A DNA stretch of 64,000 bases from the NCBI RefSeq assembly GCF_015840715.1, contig NZ_CP060397.1, positions 3,554,686 to 3,618,685 on the forward strand, given 5' to 3'. The DNA comes from Synechococcus sp. CBW1004 (GTDB lineage: Bacteria > Cyanobacteriota > Cyanobacteriia > PCC-6307 > Cyanobiaceae). Positions 8,555 through 15,819 of the stretch are shown here, piece after piece (the first letter of the stretch is position 1; every line of letters begins with the position of its first letter). The notes beneath the pieces are model-generated. The model was not told the DNA's origin and did not search any database. It worked only from the letters and a program-made list of their open reading frames with translations. Made by a program: the position numbers and the translations under genes.

Positions 8555-9919
8555 TCAATCCGGCATCGTCACGAACTCCTCGGCCACCGAGGGGTGCAGC
8601 GCCATCGTGCGGTCGAAGTCGGCCTTGGTGGCGCCCATGCCGATGGCGACCGCCGCCATCTGAATGATCTCGGCGGCGTGTTCGCCCACCATGTGGGCCC
8701 CGAGCACCCTGCCGCTGGAGCGCTCCACGATCAGCTTGAGCAGCACCCTGGGGCCGGTGGCCGGCAGGGCCTGGCTCATCGGCCGGAAGCGGGCGCGGTG
8801 CACGCGGATGCCCTCGCGGCCGCAGCGCTCGATCGCCTGCTCCTCCGTCAGGCCCACGCCGGCCAGTTCCGGCTGGGAGAACACGGCGCTGGCCACCAGG
8901 CTGTGATCCACCCGGCGGGGCTTGTTGCCGTAGATGGTGTCGGCGAAGGCGCGTCCTTCATCCACCGCCACCGGCGTCAGGCAGATGCGGTCCGTCACAT
9001 CGCCGACGGCGTAGATGCCCGGCACGTTGGTGCGCTGATCGGCATCCACCGGGATGCGGTGCCCTTCGATGGCGACGCCGGCGGCTTCGAGATTGAGGCC
9101 CTGCAGGAAGGGGCGCCGGCCGGTGGCCAGCAGCACACCCCCGCAGGAGATGGCCTCGCCGCTCTGGGTGGTGACCGTGAAATCTCCGGGGGCGCAGTCG
9201 CCGGTGATCGCGGCGGGGGAATGGGCGAAGCGGATGTCGATGCCGGCGGCCTCCATGCCCTCCCGCACTGCGCCAGAGGCCTCGCGGTCGAAACCGCGCA
9301 GCAGATGATCGCCGCGCACCAGCTGCGTCACCTGCACGCCCAGGCCGCGCAGGATGCAGGCGAATTCACAGGCGATGAAGCCGGCACCCACCACCACCAT
9401 CGACTGCGGCAGCGTCTCCAGCTCGAACATGTCATCGCTCACCCAGCCGAGGTCGGCGCCCGGGATTTCGGGGCGGTGGGGCCTGCCGCCCACCGCGATC
9501 AGGATGCGCTCGCCGCGCAGTTCGCGCACGTTGCCGTCTGAGGCGGTCACCGTGATGCCGTTCGGCCCGCTGAAGCGGCCCCAGCCCCGCACCAGCTCGA
9601 CGCCGGCCTTCTCCAGAAAGCCGATGTGCAGTGTGTTGAGCCGGTCCACCTCGGCGCGCACATTGGCCAGCAGTGTCGCGGCATCGTGGCGCACCTCACC
9701 GATGCTCCAGCCGTAGCTGGCGGCATCGGCGAGCAGGTGCCGGTAAGCCGAGCCGTACACCAGCAGCTTCTTGGGCACGCAGCCGCGGATCACGCAGGTG
9801 CCGCCCACCCGGTCTCCCTCCACGATCGCCACGCGGGCTCCGTAGGAAGCGGCCCGCTTGGCGGCGGCCAGGCCGCCGGAGCCGGCGCCGAGCACGATCA
9901 GATCGAAGGTGTCGCTCAT
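8555..9919 (-). CDS. gor: Glutathione-disulfide reductase
   Basis: 454-residue flavoprotein disulfide reductase that reduces oxidised glutathione. The FAD-binding Gly-Ala-Gly-Ser-Gly-Gly lies at residues 11-16. The redox-active disulfide is C42/C47 in Gly-Gly-Thr-Cys-Val-Ile-Arg-Gly-Cys-Val-Pro-Lys-Lys. A second nucleotide-binding motif is Val-Val-Gly-Ala-Gly-Phe-Ile-Ala, and the C-terminal catalytic His-Pro-Ser-Val-Ala-Glu-Glu matches the family. Gly-Arg-Arg-Pro and Gly-Asp-Val-Thr-Asp motifs are present. It converges with the ferredoxin gene; the 190 bases between them show no recognised feature. Confidence 0.95.
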   Translation of the reverse strand: MSDTFDLIVLGAGSGGLAAAKRAASYGARVAIVEGDRVGGTCVIRGCVPKKLLVYGSAYRHLLADAASYGWSIGEVRHDAATLLANVRAEVDRLNTLHIGFLEKAGVELVRGWGRFSGPNGITVTASDGNVRELRGERILIAVGGRPHRPEIPGADLGWVSDDMFELETLPQSMVVVGAGFIACEFACILRGLGVQVTQLVRGDHLLRGFDREASGAVREGMEAAGIDIRFAHSPAAITGDCAPGDFTVTTQSGEAISCGGVLLATGRRPFLQGLNLEAAGVAIEGHRIPVDADQRTNVPGIYAVGDVTDRICLTPVAVDEGRAFADTIYGNKPRRVDHSLVASAVFSQPELAGVGLTEEQAIERCGREGIRVHRARFRPMSQALPATGPRVLLKLIVERSSGRVLGAHMVGEHAAEIIQMAAVAIGMGATKADFDRTMALHPSVAEEFVTMPD

Positions 9920-10155
9920 CGAGGGGGGAGGGACGGAGGGGCTGTGGTCGGAGTTTGGCGCCCATGGGTCAGCCGGGCAGCGCCAGGGTCACGACGGGCG
10001 CGGACTGCGGCCGATGCACCAGGTCACACGACTTGACGCTATGAACATAGGCGCATGTCTCTGGCCTGTTGGCCCTCGGCGGTTCCGGGTGAGGGCCGGG
10101 TCCCGGTCCGCCCATCTGCCGAGCTGGCGTCCGCCGCGGGCCGCGCGCGGATCTC

Positions 10156-10797
10156 TCAGGGCGCCAGCCGCTCGATCAGCCAGCCGCCATCGCCCTGCTC
10201 CTCGCGCCGGTAGCGGAAGCGATCGTGCAGGCGGTTCTCGCCCCCCTGCCAGAACTCGAATTCGAGGGGCTCCACCCGGTAGCCGCCCCAGCCGGTGGGC
10301 AACGGCACGCCGCCCTCGCGGAAGCGCTGTTGCAACTCCTGCCATTTCTGCTCGAGCAGGCTGCGGGAGCTGATCACCTGGCTCTGCTGCGACACCCAGG
10401 CGCCCAGCTGGCTGCCGAACGGCCGGGAGGCGAAGTAGGCCAGCGATTCGGCCGCGGAGATCCGCGCCGCCGGCCCCAGAATCGCCACCTGCCGCGCCAG
10501 CCCGTACCAGGGAAACAGCAGGCTCACCTGTGGCTGGGCGGCGATCTCGCTGGCCTTGCGGCTGCCGTAATTGGTGAAGAACACGAAGCCGCGCGGATCG
10601 AAGGCCTTGAGCAGCACCGTGCGGCTGCTGGGGCGCTGGCCATCGGTGGTGCCGAGCACCATGGCGTTCGGCTCCAGCAGCTCGGCCGCCTGGGCCTGCT
10701 GAAACCACAGCCGGAACTGCTCGACCGGATCGGCCAGCAGATCGCGGCGGCGCAACCCCGCCTGGCGGTACTCCTGGCGCAGCTGGCTCAGATCCAT
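10156..10797 (-). CDS. pdxH: Pyridoxamine 5'-phosphate oxidase
   Basis: 213-residue FMN-dependent oxidase that converts pyridoxine or pyridoxamine 5'-phosphate to PLP. It has the N-terminal helix [10 protein letters not shown], the FMN-binding Pro-Ser-Ser-Arg-Thr-Val-Leu-Leu-Lys segment, Phe-Phe-Thr-Asn-Tyr-Gly-Ser-Arg-Lys, and the C-terminal Leu-His-Asp-Arg-Phe-Arg-Tyr. Length and motif order are those of bacterial PdxH. The 236 bases between it and gor show nothing recognisable. Confidence 0.95.
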   Translation of the reverse strand: MDLSQLRQEYRQAGLRRRDLLADPVEQFRLWFQQAQAAELLEPNAMVLGTTDGQRPSSRTVLLKAFDPRGFVFFTNYGSRKASEIAAQPQVSLLFPWYGLARQVAILGPAARISAAESLAYFASRPFGSQLGAWVSQQSQVISSRSLLEQKWQELQQRFREGGVPLPTGWGGYRVEPLEFEFWQGGENRLHDRFRYRREEQGDGGWLIERLAP

Positions 10798-10999
10798 GGG
10801 CGGAGGGGGCAGGGGATCTCTCGGGCCATCGTGGCGGCATGGCGGGTTCGGGGCAGTGGTTCCGGTCTCTGCTGTCGCGGGCCCCCACCGGCCTGGCGCC
10901 CATCCCCGGCACCGATCGCAGACCGCGCCGGATCACTGCGCTGCCTGGCTTGTTCCTATGCTTTAAAAAACATTCACGCTTTTCCCACCACATTCCTTC

Positions 11000-11668
11000 A
11001 TGGGGTCCTCTTCCGTTGTCCCTTCGGCTGATGCCGAGGCAGGGGCCTCGATGTCATCCGTCTCCGCCGCCTGGGATCAGCGCTACCGCGAGGGCAGCGA
11101 TGGCTGGGAGCTGGGCCGCCCGGCCCCGCCCCTGGAGGTCTTTCTGCGCAGTGATCCCCGCTCGCCCAGGCCTCCGGCTCGGGTGCTGGTGCCCGGTTGC
11201 GGTCGCGGCCATGAGGTGGCGCTGCTGGCGGAGCTGGGTTTCGAGGTGTTGGGCCTCGACTTCAGCGGCGAGGCTTTGGCGGAGGCTCGCCGGTTGCATG
11301 GTCCCGAGCGGCCCGCTCTGCAGTGGCTGCAGGCCGATCTGTTCGATGCCCAGGCCCTGACGGCTGCAGGGCTGGGGCCGGCTTCCCTCGAGGGAGTGGT
11401 GGAGCACACCTGTTTCTGCGCCATCGATCCAGCCCTGCGCCCGGCCTATCTCGCCCGGATGCACCAGCTGCTGGTGCCCGGCGGCTGGCTGCTGGCGCTG
11501 TTCTGGTGCCATCCGCGGCCGGGCGGGCCCCCCTGGGGCAGCGATCCGGCCGCCCTGGAGCAGCACCTGCGCGGCGCCGGTTTCCTGCCTGAGTTGTGGG
11601 AGCCGGCCCGTGGCTCCGTCGACGCCCGCCAGGATGAATGGCTGGGGCTGTGGAGACGGGAGCCATGA
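11000..11668 (+). CDS. TPMT-like SAM-dependent methyltransferase
   Basis: 222-residue class I methyltransferase. The SAM-binding loop is Val-Leu-Val-Pro-Gly-Cys-Gly-Arg-Gly-His-Glu (about residues 62-72), with an acidic residue after the second strand (Gly-Leu-Asp-Phe-Ser). N-terminal Trp-Asp-Gln-Arg-Tyr and Trp-Glu-Leu-Gly-Arg-Pro-Ala-Pro-Pro match the thiopurine methyltransferase-like family, in which cyanobacterial members may act on chalcogens or halides; the substrate here is unknown. ATG 11000 is used; ATG 11051 is an alternative that loses a poorly conserved leader. The stop overlaps the next gene's start (ATGA). Confidence 0.82.
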   Translation: MGSSSVVPSADAEAGASMSSVSAAWDQRYREGSDGWELGRPAPPLEVFLRSDPRSPRPPARVLVPGCGRGHEVALLAELGFEVLGLDFSGEALAEARRLHGPERPALQWLQADLFDAQALTAAGLGPASLEGVVEHTCFCAIDPALRPAYLARMHQLLVPGGWLLALFWCHPRPGGPPWGSDPAALEQHLRGAGFLPELWEPARGSVDARQDEWLGLWRREP

Positions 11669-12252
11669 ACGAACCACGCCAGCCGGCGTCCCCTGGGGCC
11701 GAGCCGTCGGCGCCGCCAGCGGGCCCGCAGCAGCTGCTGCTGCGCTGGGGCTTCAGCTGGCAGGGCCTGCGCGACAACCGCCGCGGCGAATGGTGGCTGA
11801 TCGCCCAGGTGCTGCTGATCGCCGCCCACCTGCTGCCGGCCACGCCGCCACCGGCCTCGCTCGGCCTGGTCTGGCCGCCGCTCCTGGCGCTGCTGGGGTG
11901 GGCCACCCTGGCGCTGGGCCTGCTGCTGGCGGCCCAGGCCTTCTTCAACCTCGGGCCCAATCTGACGCCCCTGCCCGAACCGATGCCGGGGGCGGAGCTG
12001 GTCACCGGCGGCGCCTACGCCCGCAGCCGCCACCCGCTGTATCAGGCGGTTCTGGTCTGCTCCTTCGGGGTCACGCTCGCCCTGGGCAGCCTGCTGCACC
12101 TGGGCCTGCTGCTGGCCCTGGCGTGGGTGCTCGCCAGCAAAGCCCACCGGGAGGAGCAGAGGCTCCTGGAGATCCATCCCGGCTACGCCGCCTACCGGGC
12201 TTCCACCCCGGCGATCCTGCCTGGGGTGCCCGGTCTCGACTGGCGCTGTTGA
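11665..12252 (+). CDS. Isoprenylcysteine carboxyl methyltransferase-family membrane protein
   Basis: 195-residue polytopic membrane protein of the ICMT/PEMT family. There are three or four hydrophobic segments from about residue 40 onward. The C-terminal methyltransferase signature follows: Gly-Ala-Tyr-Ala-Arg-Ser-Arg-His-Pro-Leu-Tyr, then Glu-Glu-Gln-Arg-Leu-Leu-Glu and Tyr-Ala-Ala-Tyr. Substrates of bacterial members are mostly unknown and no prenylated protein need be involved. The start overlaps the upstream methyltransferase stop by four bases, so translation is coupled. Confidence 0.82.
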   Translation: MNEPRQPASPGAEPSAPPAGPQQLLLRWGFSWQGLRDNRRGEWWLIAQVLLIAAHLLPATPPPASLGLVWPPLLALLGWATLALGLLLAAQAFFNLGPNLTPLPEPMPGAELVTGGAYARSRHPLYQAVLVCSFGVTLALGSLLHLGLLLALAWVLASKAHREEQRLLEIHPGYAAYRASTPAILPGVPGLDWRC

Positions 12253-12253
12253 G

Positions 12254-12646
12254 TCACTCCCGCGCGGTGTTTCGGCTGCTTGCCAGCCGCCAGGGCAGCT
12301 CTCCCTCCAGCTCGATCTGCACCGAGAAGCTGAGGATGCTGCGCACGATCACCAGCAGGCCCAGGGTCGTGATGCTGCTGAGGGTCAGATTGAGCGAGAC
12401 GCTGCGCAGCAGGTCGGCGGCGATCAGGATCTCCAGCCCCAGCAGCAAGCCCCGGCCGAAGGTCTGGCGCGCGATGGTGTATGCCGCCTCGCCACCCTGA
12501 CGCCGCAGGGTGAACAGCGCCCGCTGCAGCGTCAGCACGGCTCCCCCCAGGATCGCCACGCCCCCCAGCAGATCGAACAGTTCCCCGAGCCGGCCCAGCT
12601 GGGCCAGCAGCGGGGCGTCGGTGTGGAGGGGCAGGGGGGCGGTCAT
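12254..12646 (-). CDS. DUF1622 family membrane protein
   Basis: 130-residue membrane protein with three hydrophobic helices: about residues 24-42, 66-82 and 92-108. Conserved points are Arg-Gln-Thr-Phe-Gly-Arg-Gly-Leu-Leu-Leu-Gly-Leu-Glu-Ile-Leu-Ile-Ala-Ala-Asp and a basic stretch before it. This matches DUF1622, widespread and of unknown role. ATG 12646 begins the family-like part; the frame is open upstream without similarity. It converges with the ICMT-family gene with almost no gap. Confidence 0.8.
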   Translation of the reverse strand: MTAPLPLHTDAPLLAQLGRLGELFDLLGGVAILGGAVLTLQRALFTLRRQGGEAAYTIARQTFGRGLLLGLEILIAADLLRSVSLNLTLSSITTLGLLVIVRSILSFSVQIELEGELPWRLASSRNTARE

Positions 12647-12833
12647 GGGGTGGGAAGGCGGCAGGCAGCGGCGGATCCTGGCCCGCACGATCAGGGTGAC
12701 AGCCACCGGGCGGATGCGCTGGCCGCTGGCGTGCAGCTCTGCCCGGTCAGCTCCACAGTGCCGCTTGCCATCCGCCGGGACGGCCCCCGGTGGTGTCCTG
12801 TGACGCGGCTCCGATGCCTGCCTGGTGCCGTCT

Positions 12834-13511
12834 TCAGAGGCAGGGATCGCGGCGGCTCCCCTCCAGCCGGGTGGTCTCCAGCTGGGCGCCGTCCAGGTTG
12901 CAGTCGCGCAGATCGCAGCCGCGCAGGTCGGCCTGGCTGAGATCGCAGCCGCGCAGATCGGCTCCGTACAGCGTCGCTTCGCGCAGATCGGCACCCCGGA
13001 GCAGGGCTCCCTGCAGCTGGGCGAAGCTCAGGTCGGCACCCTGGAGGTCGGCGCCGCCCAGATCGGTGAGCTGATCGAGGCCGCTGCGGAAATCGGCCTC
13101 CACCAGGCGTGCGCTCCGCCAGAGGCTGCCGGCCGCCACCACCCCCCGCAGACAGGCGCGGTGCAGCAGGGCCGCGCTGAAGTCGGCCCCCTGCAGCCGC
13201 GAACCGCTCAGGTCGGCCTCCTGCCAGCCGGAGCCAGAGGCGCGCACCTCCGACAGATCCGCCCCCCACAGGAGGGAGCGCTGGAAGCTGCACCGTTCCA
13301 GGTTCGCCCGGCGGAAGTGAGCGCGGCCGAAGCGGGCCTCCTGGAAGCAGCTGCCGCGCAGGTCGCAGTCGTTCAGGTCCAGATCGACCCCATCGAGATC
13401 GCCGAGCTTCAGCCCCTCGAAGCGGAGCCGGCCCGCGGCGAGCGCCTGGCGCAGGGCCTCCAGATCGGCCGGCCTCCCGTCCTCCTGGGGAGGCCTCGGC
13501 TCAGGATGCAT
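12834..13511 (-). CDS. Pentapeptide-repeat protein
   Basis: 225-residue protein. From about residue 38 to the end it consists of A(D/N)LxX pentapeptides such as Gly-Ala-Asp-Leu-Ser, Gly-Ala-Asp-Leu-Gln and Gly-Cys-Asp-Leu-Arg, which predict a right-handed quadrilateral beta-helix. No signal peptide or membrane segment is visible. Cyanobacterial genomes carry many such proteins, and few have a known role. An interruption at about residues 120-150 (Val-Val-Ala-Ala-Gly-Ser-Leu-Trp-Arg-Ser) divides the helix. It lies 22 bases downstream of the ArsR-type regulator on the same strand, so they probably form one transcript. Confidence 0.85.
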   Translation of the reverse strand: MHPEPRPPQEDGRPADLEALRQALAAGRLRFEGLKLGDLDGVDLDLNDCDLRGSCFQEARFGRAHFRRANLERCSFQRSLLWGADLSEVRASGSGWQEADLSGSRLQGADFSAALLHRACLRGVVAAGSLWRSARLVEADFRSGLDQLTDLGGADLQGADLSFAQLQGALLRGADLREATLYGADLRGCDLSQADLRGCDLRDCNLDGAQLETTRLEGSRRDPCL

Positions 13512-13532
13512 GGCTTCGGCGCGGCAGCGTGG

Positions 13533-13880
13533 TCAGAGGATCGCCGCCAGGGCATCGAGCTGCTGGCGGCGGGCATCGAGCAGCAGCGCCTCGGCCTGGG
13601 CCAGCAGCCGGAACACCTGCGCATCGATCACCTCGTAATAGACGAGGCTCCCCTCCGGACGGCGCCGCACCACGCCGGCGATGGTCAGCAGCTTGAGGTG
13701 CTTGGAGACCAGCGCCTGACTGAGGCCTGTCTTCTCCACCACGGCGGTGACGTTGAGCGAACCCTCGCGCAGGGCCTCCAGCACCGCCAGACGGTTGGGT
13801 TCGGAGAACACCTTGAAGTACTCGGCCAGGGCCTCAGTGGGCAGACCGCTGGGCAGAGCGGAGGGCGGGACGGCGGACAT
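13533..13880 (-). CDS. ArsR/SmtB-family winged-helix regulator without cysteines
   Basis: 115-residue ArsR-type regulator. The helix-turn-helix is at about residues 42-65 (Val-Glu-Lys-Thr-Gly-Leu-Ser-Gln-Ala-Leu-Val-Ser-Lys-His-Leu), with a beta-wing at 70-83. It contains no cysteine, so the classic alpha-3 thiolate metal site of ArsR, SmtB or CadC is absent and it must sense something else. ATG 13880 was chosen; the frame is open to 13937. It is divergent from acsF2-ado across about 215 bases that hold an inverted repeat, so it probably controls itself and that operon. Confidence 0.85.
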   Translation of the reverse strand: MSAVPPSALPSGLPTEALAEYFKVFSEPNRLAVLEALREGSLNVTAVVEKTGLSQALVSKHLKLLTIAGVVRRRPEGSLVYYEVIDAQVFRLLAQAEALLLDARRQQLDALAAIL

Positions 13881-13947
13881 GGCGCGCAGCAGAGAAGGAA
13901 AACGCGGTGAACAGGTGGTCCGTGGACCGGCTGGCATCAGGACATCG

Positions 13948-13975
13948 TATCAGCAGAGATCCTGGATCACTGATA
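13948..13975. promoter_or_regulatory. Operator-like inverted repeat between arsR-type gene and acsF2
   Basis: TATCAG and CTGATA are separated by 16 bases, and a second palindrome GATCC-T-GGATC lies between them. This is the size and symmetry expected for a dimeric ArsR-family operator. It sits between the divergent start codons. The assignment is by inspection only. Confidence 0.45.
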
Positions 13976-14095
13976 ACATGGTAGCGTTATGCCGTTGCAT
14001 TGCCAGCAGGGCCGGTGGCCGCCCAATCGCGGGTACCGAATCGCGGCTGGTCGGTCGCGACAACCCGATGGCAGCCATCCGATGACAACAACCCG

Positions 14096-15130
14096 ATGAC
14101 CACCGCCACCACCGCCGCTCCTCACCTGCGCGAGGACCTGCTCACGCCGCGCTTCTACACCACGCAGATCGCCAAGGCGGCCCGAACCGACCTGGAGGGG
14201 CAGCGCCAGGCCTTCGAGGCAATGCTTGGCGAGATGGAGGCCGACTACAACCGCGAGCACTTTGACCGGCGGGCGCCGCTGGCGCGGCTGGCGGACCTGA
14301 CGCCCGAGGAAAAGGCGGCCTACGAGAGCTATCTGGTGCGCTCCTGCGTGTCGGAATTCTCCGGCTTCCTGCTGTTCAAGGAGCTGTCGCGCCGTCTGCA
14401 GCAGGCCCGGCGCCCCGAGCTCAGCCGCCTGTTCAACCTGATGGCGCGCGATGAGGCCCGCCATGCCGGTTTCCTCAACCGGGCCCTGGTGGCGGAGGGC
14501 ATCGAGATCGATCTTCCCTCCCTGAGCGGCAAGCGGCCGATCACCTGGTTCCCGCTCAGCTGGGTGCTGTATTCGGTGTATCTGTCCGAGAAGATCGGCT
14601 ACTGGCGATACATCCTGATCGACCGCCATCTCAAGGCCCATCCCGAGCACGCCTTCGCGCCGTTGTTCGCGTTCTTTGAGCCCTGGTGTCAGGACGAGAA
14701 CCGCCACGGCGATATCTTCAACATGCTCATCCGCTGCTGGCCTCAGCTCCGGCAGGGTCTGCGCGGCCGCCTGTTGAGCCGCTTCTTCCTCTGGAGCGTC
14801 TTTCTCACCCACAGCCTCACAGTGTGCGAGCGCGATGAGTTCTATGGAATTCTCGGCATCGACGCCCCCGCCTTCGACGCCGAGGTGATGCGCCAGACCA
14901 ACCGCACCGCCCGTCGCGCCTTCCCGCGGGTGTTCGATCTGGAGAACAGCGACTATCTGAACCTGCGCGATCGCCTGGTCGCCACCTACCAGCAGATCAA
15001 GGATGCCGGCACGAGCGGCGGGCCGCTGCAGCGTCTGGGCCTGCGCCTGCGCTTCGCCGGTCTGTTGATCCGCCAGTTCTGCCAGCCGATGGTCGACTCC
15101 AGCCAGACCACCGCCGGAGGTGTGGCATGA
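14096..15130 (+). CDS. acsF: Mg-protoporphyrin IX monomethyl ester oxidative cyclase (AcsF), diverged second type
   Basis: 344-residue diiron enzyme that forms ring E of chlorophyll using oxygen. Carboxylate-bridged diiron motifs are present: E87 in Glu-Phe-Ser-Gly-Phe, Asp-Glu-Ala-Arg-His at 119-123, Ser-Glu-Lys at 164-166 and Asp-Glu-Asn-Arg-His at 200-204. Compared with the main cyanobacterial AcsF as I recall it, the N-terminal half and C-terminus are clearly diverged, so this is probably an additional, conditionally expressed copy (the ChlA-II idea). ATG 14096 is preferred. The stop overlaps the ado start (ATGA), and an ArsR-type regulator is divergent. The conditions of expression are inferred only. 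Confidence 0.87.
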   Translation: MTTATTAAPHLREDLLTPRFYTTQIAKAARTDLEGQRQAFEAMLGEMEADYNREHFDRRAPLARLADLTPEEKAAYESYLVRSCVSEFSGFLLFKELSRRLQQARRPELSRLFNLMARDEARHAGFLNRALVAEGIEIDLPSLSGKRPITWFPLSWVLYSVYLSEKIGYWRYILIDRHLKAHPEHAFAPLFAFFEPWCQDENRHGDIFNMLIRCWPQLRQGLRGRLLSRFFLWSVFLTHSLTVCERDEFYGILGIDAPAFDAEVMRQTNRTARRAFPRVFDLENSDYLNLRDRLVATYQQIKDAGTSGGPLQRLGLRLRFAGLLIRQFCQPMVDSSQTTAGGVA

Positions 15131-15819
15131 GCGCCGCTCCCTTTGCCCCGGCATCCGCTGCGCCGACGCCCGTGGCGTCGCGTCCGGATTACGGCAGTGC
15201 CAGCTACGGGGATGCCTTCAGCCGCATCAATGCCCTGGTGATCGTCGGCGAGGCGATGGCCGATCGCCACTTCCGCCGCCTCGCCGCTCTGCTGCCCCAG
15301 GACCGGGAGGAACTGCGGCGTCTGGGGGCGATGGAGGGCCGCCACGCAGCCGGCTTCGTCGGCTGCGGCCGCCACCTGGGGGTGACGCCTGATCTGGCCC
15401 TGGCCCGCCGCCTGCTGGCACCGCTGCAGCAGCAGTTCGACGCCTGTGAATCCGAAGGCGATGTGGTGGGCTGTCTGACGCTGCAGTGCCTGATCATCGA
15501 GTGCTTCGCGGTGGCGGCCTACCGCTGCTACCTGCCGGTCGCTGATCCCTATGCCGCGCCGATCACCGCGGCGGTGCTGCAGGACGAAGATGAGCATCTG
15601 GGCTATGGCGAGCAGTGGCTGCGCCAGCGCCTGGAGGCAGTGCGCGAGCCGCTGGAGCGCTGCTGCAGGCAGGCGGTGCCGGCGGCCCTGTCGCTGCTGC
15701 AGGCCCTGCAGGCCGACCTCGAGGCGATCGCGATCGCACCGCTGGAGCTGATCGCTGAATTCGTCGTCTGCTTTCAGGAGGCTCTCGAGGCGATCGGCTA
15801 CATGGGGCTTCCTGAATAA
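15127..15819 (+). CDS. ado: Aldehyde-deformylating oxygenase paralog, 3' end cut by an IS element
   Basis: 230-residue ferritin-like diiron protein related to aldehyde-deformylating oxygenase, which turns fatty aldehydes into alkanes. All expected ligands are present: E42, E70, H73 (Met-Glu-Gly-Arg-His), E125 (Ile-Ile-Glu-Cys-Phe-Ala), E154 and H157. So is the family cysteine C80. The N-terminal arm is about 10 residues longer than usual. The last four residues Gly-Leu-Pro-Glu and the stop come from the left end of an IS element. The native 17-residue C-terminus survives at 17532-17585. Acyl-ACP reductase, the usual neighbour of ado, is not in the window; here the partner is acsF, with which it shares four bases. 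Activity of the truncated protein is unknown. Confidence 0.85.
   Translation: MSAAPFAPASAAPTPVASRPDYGSASYGDAFSRINALVIVGEAMADRHFRRLAALLPQDREELRRLGAMEGRHAAGFVGCGRHLGVTPDLALARRLLAPLQQQFDACESEGDVVGCLTLQCLIIECFAVAAYRCYLPVADPYAAPITAAVLQDEDEHLGYGEQWLRQRLEAVREPLERCCRQAVPAALSLLQALQADLEAIAIAPLELIAEFVVCFQEALEAIGYMGLPE
15799..15804. repeat. Target-site duplication, left copy (TACATG)
   Basis: TACATG directly abuts the left IS end and is repeated at 17526-17531 directly after the right end. It spells the Tyr-Met codons of ado. Confidence 0.88.

Noticed and set aside
12825..13910. Long plus-strand open frame rich in Glu-Ala-Gln-Ile repeats
   Set aside because: It is the antisense shadow of the pentapeptide-repeat gene and the ArsR-type regulator, and its repetitive look comes from the opposite-strand repeats.
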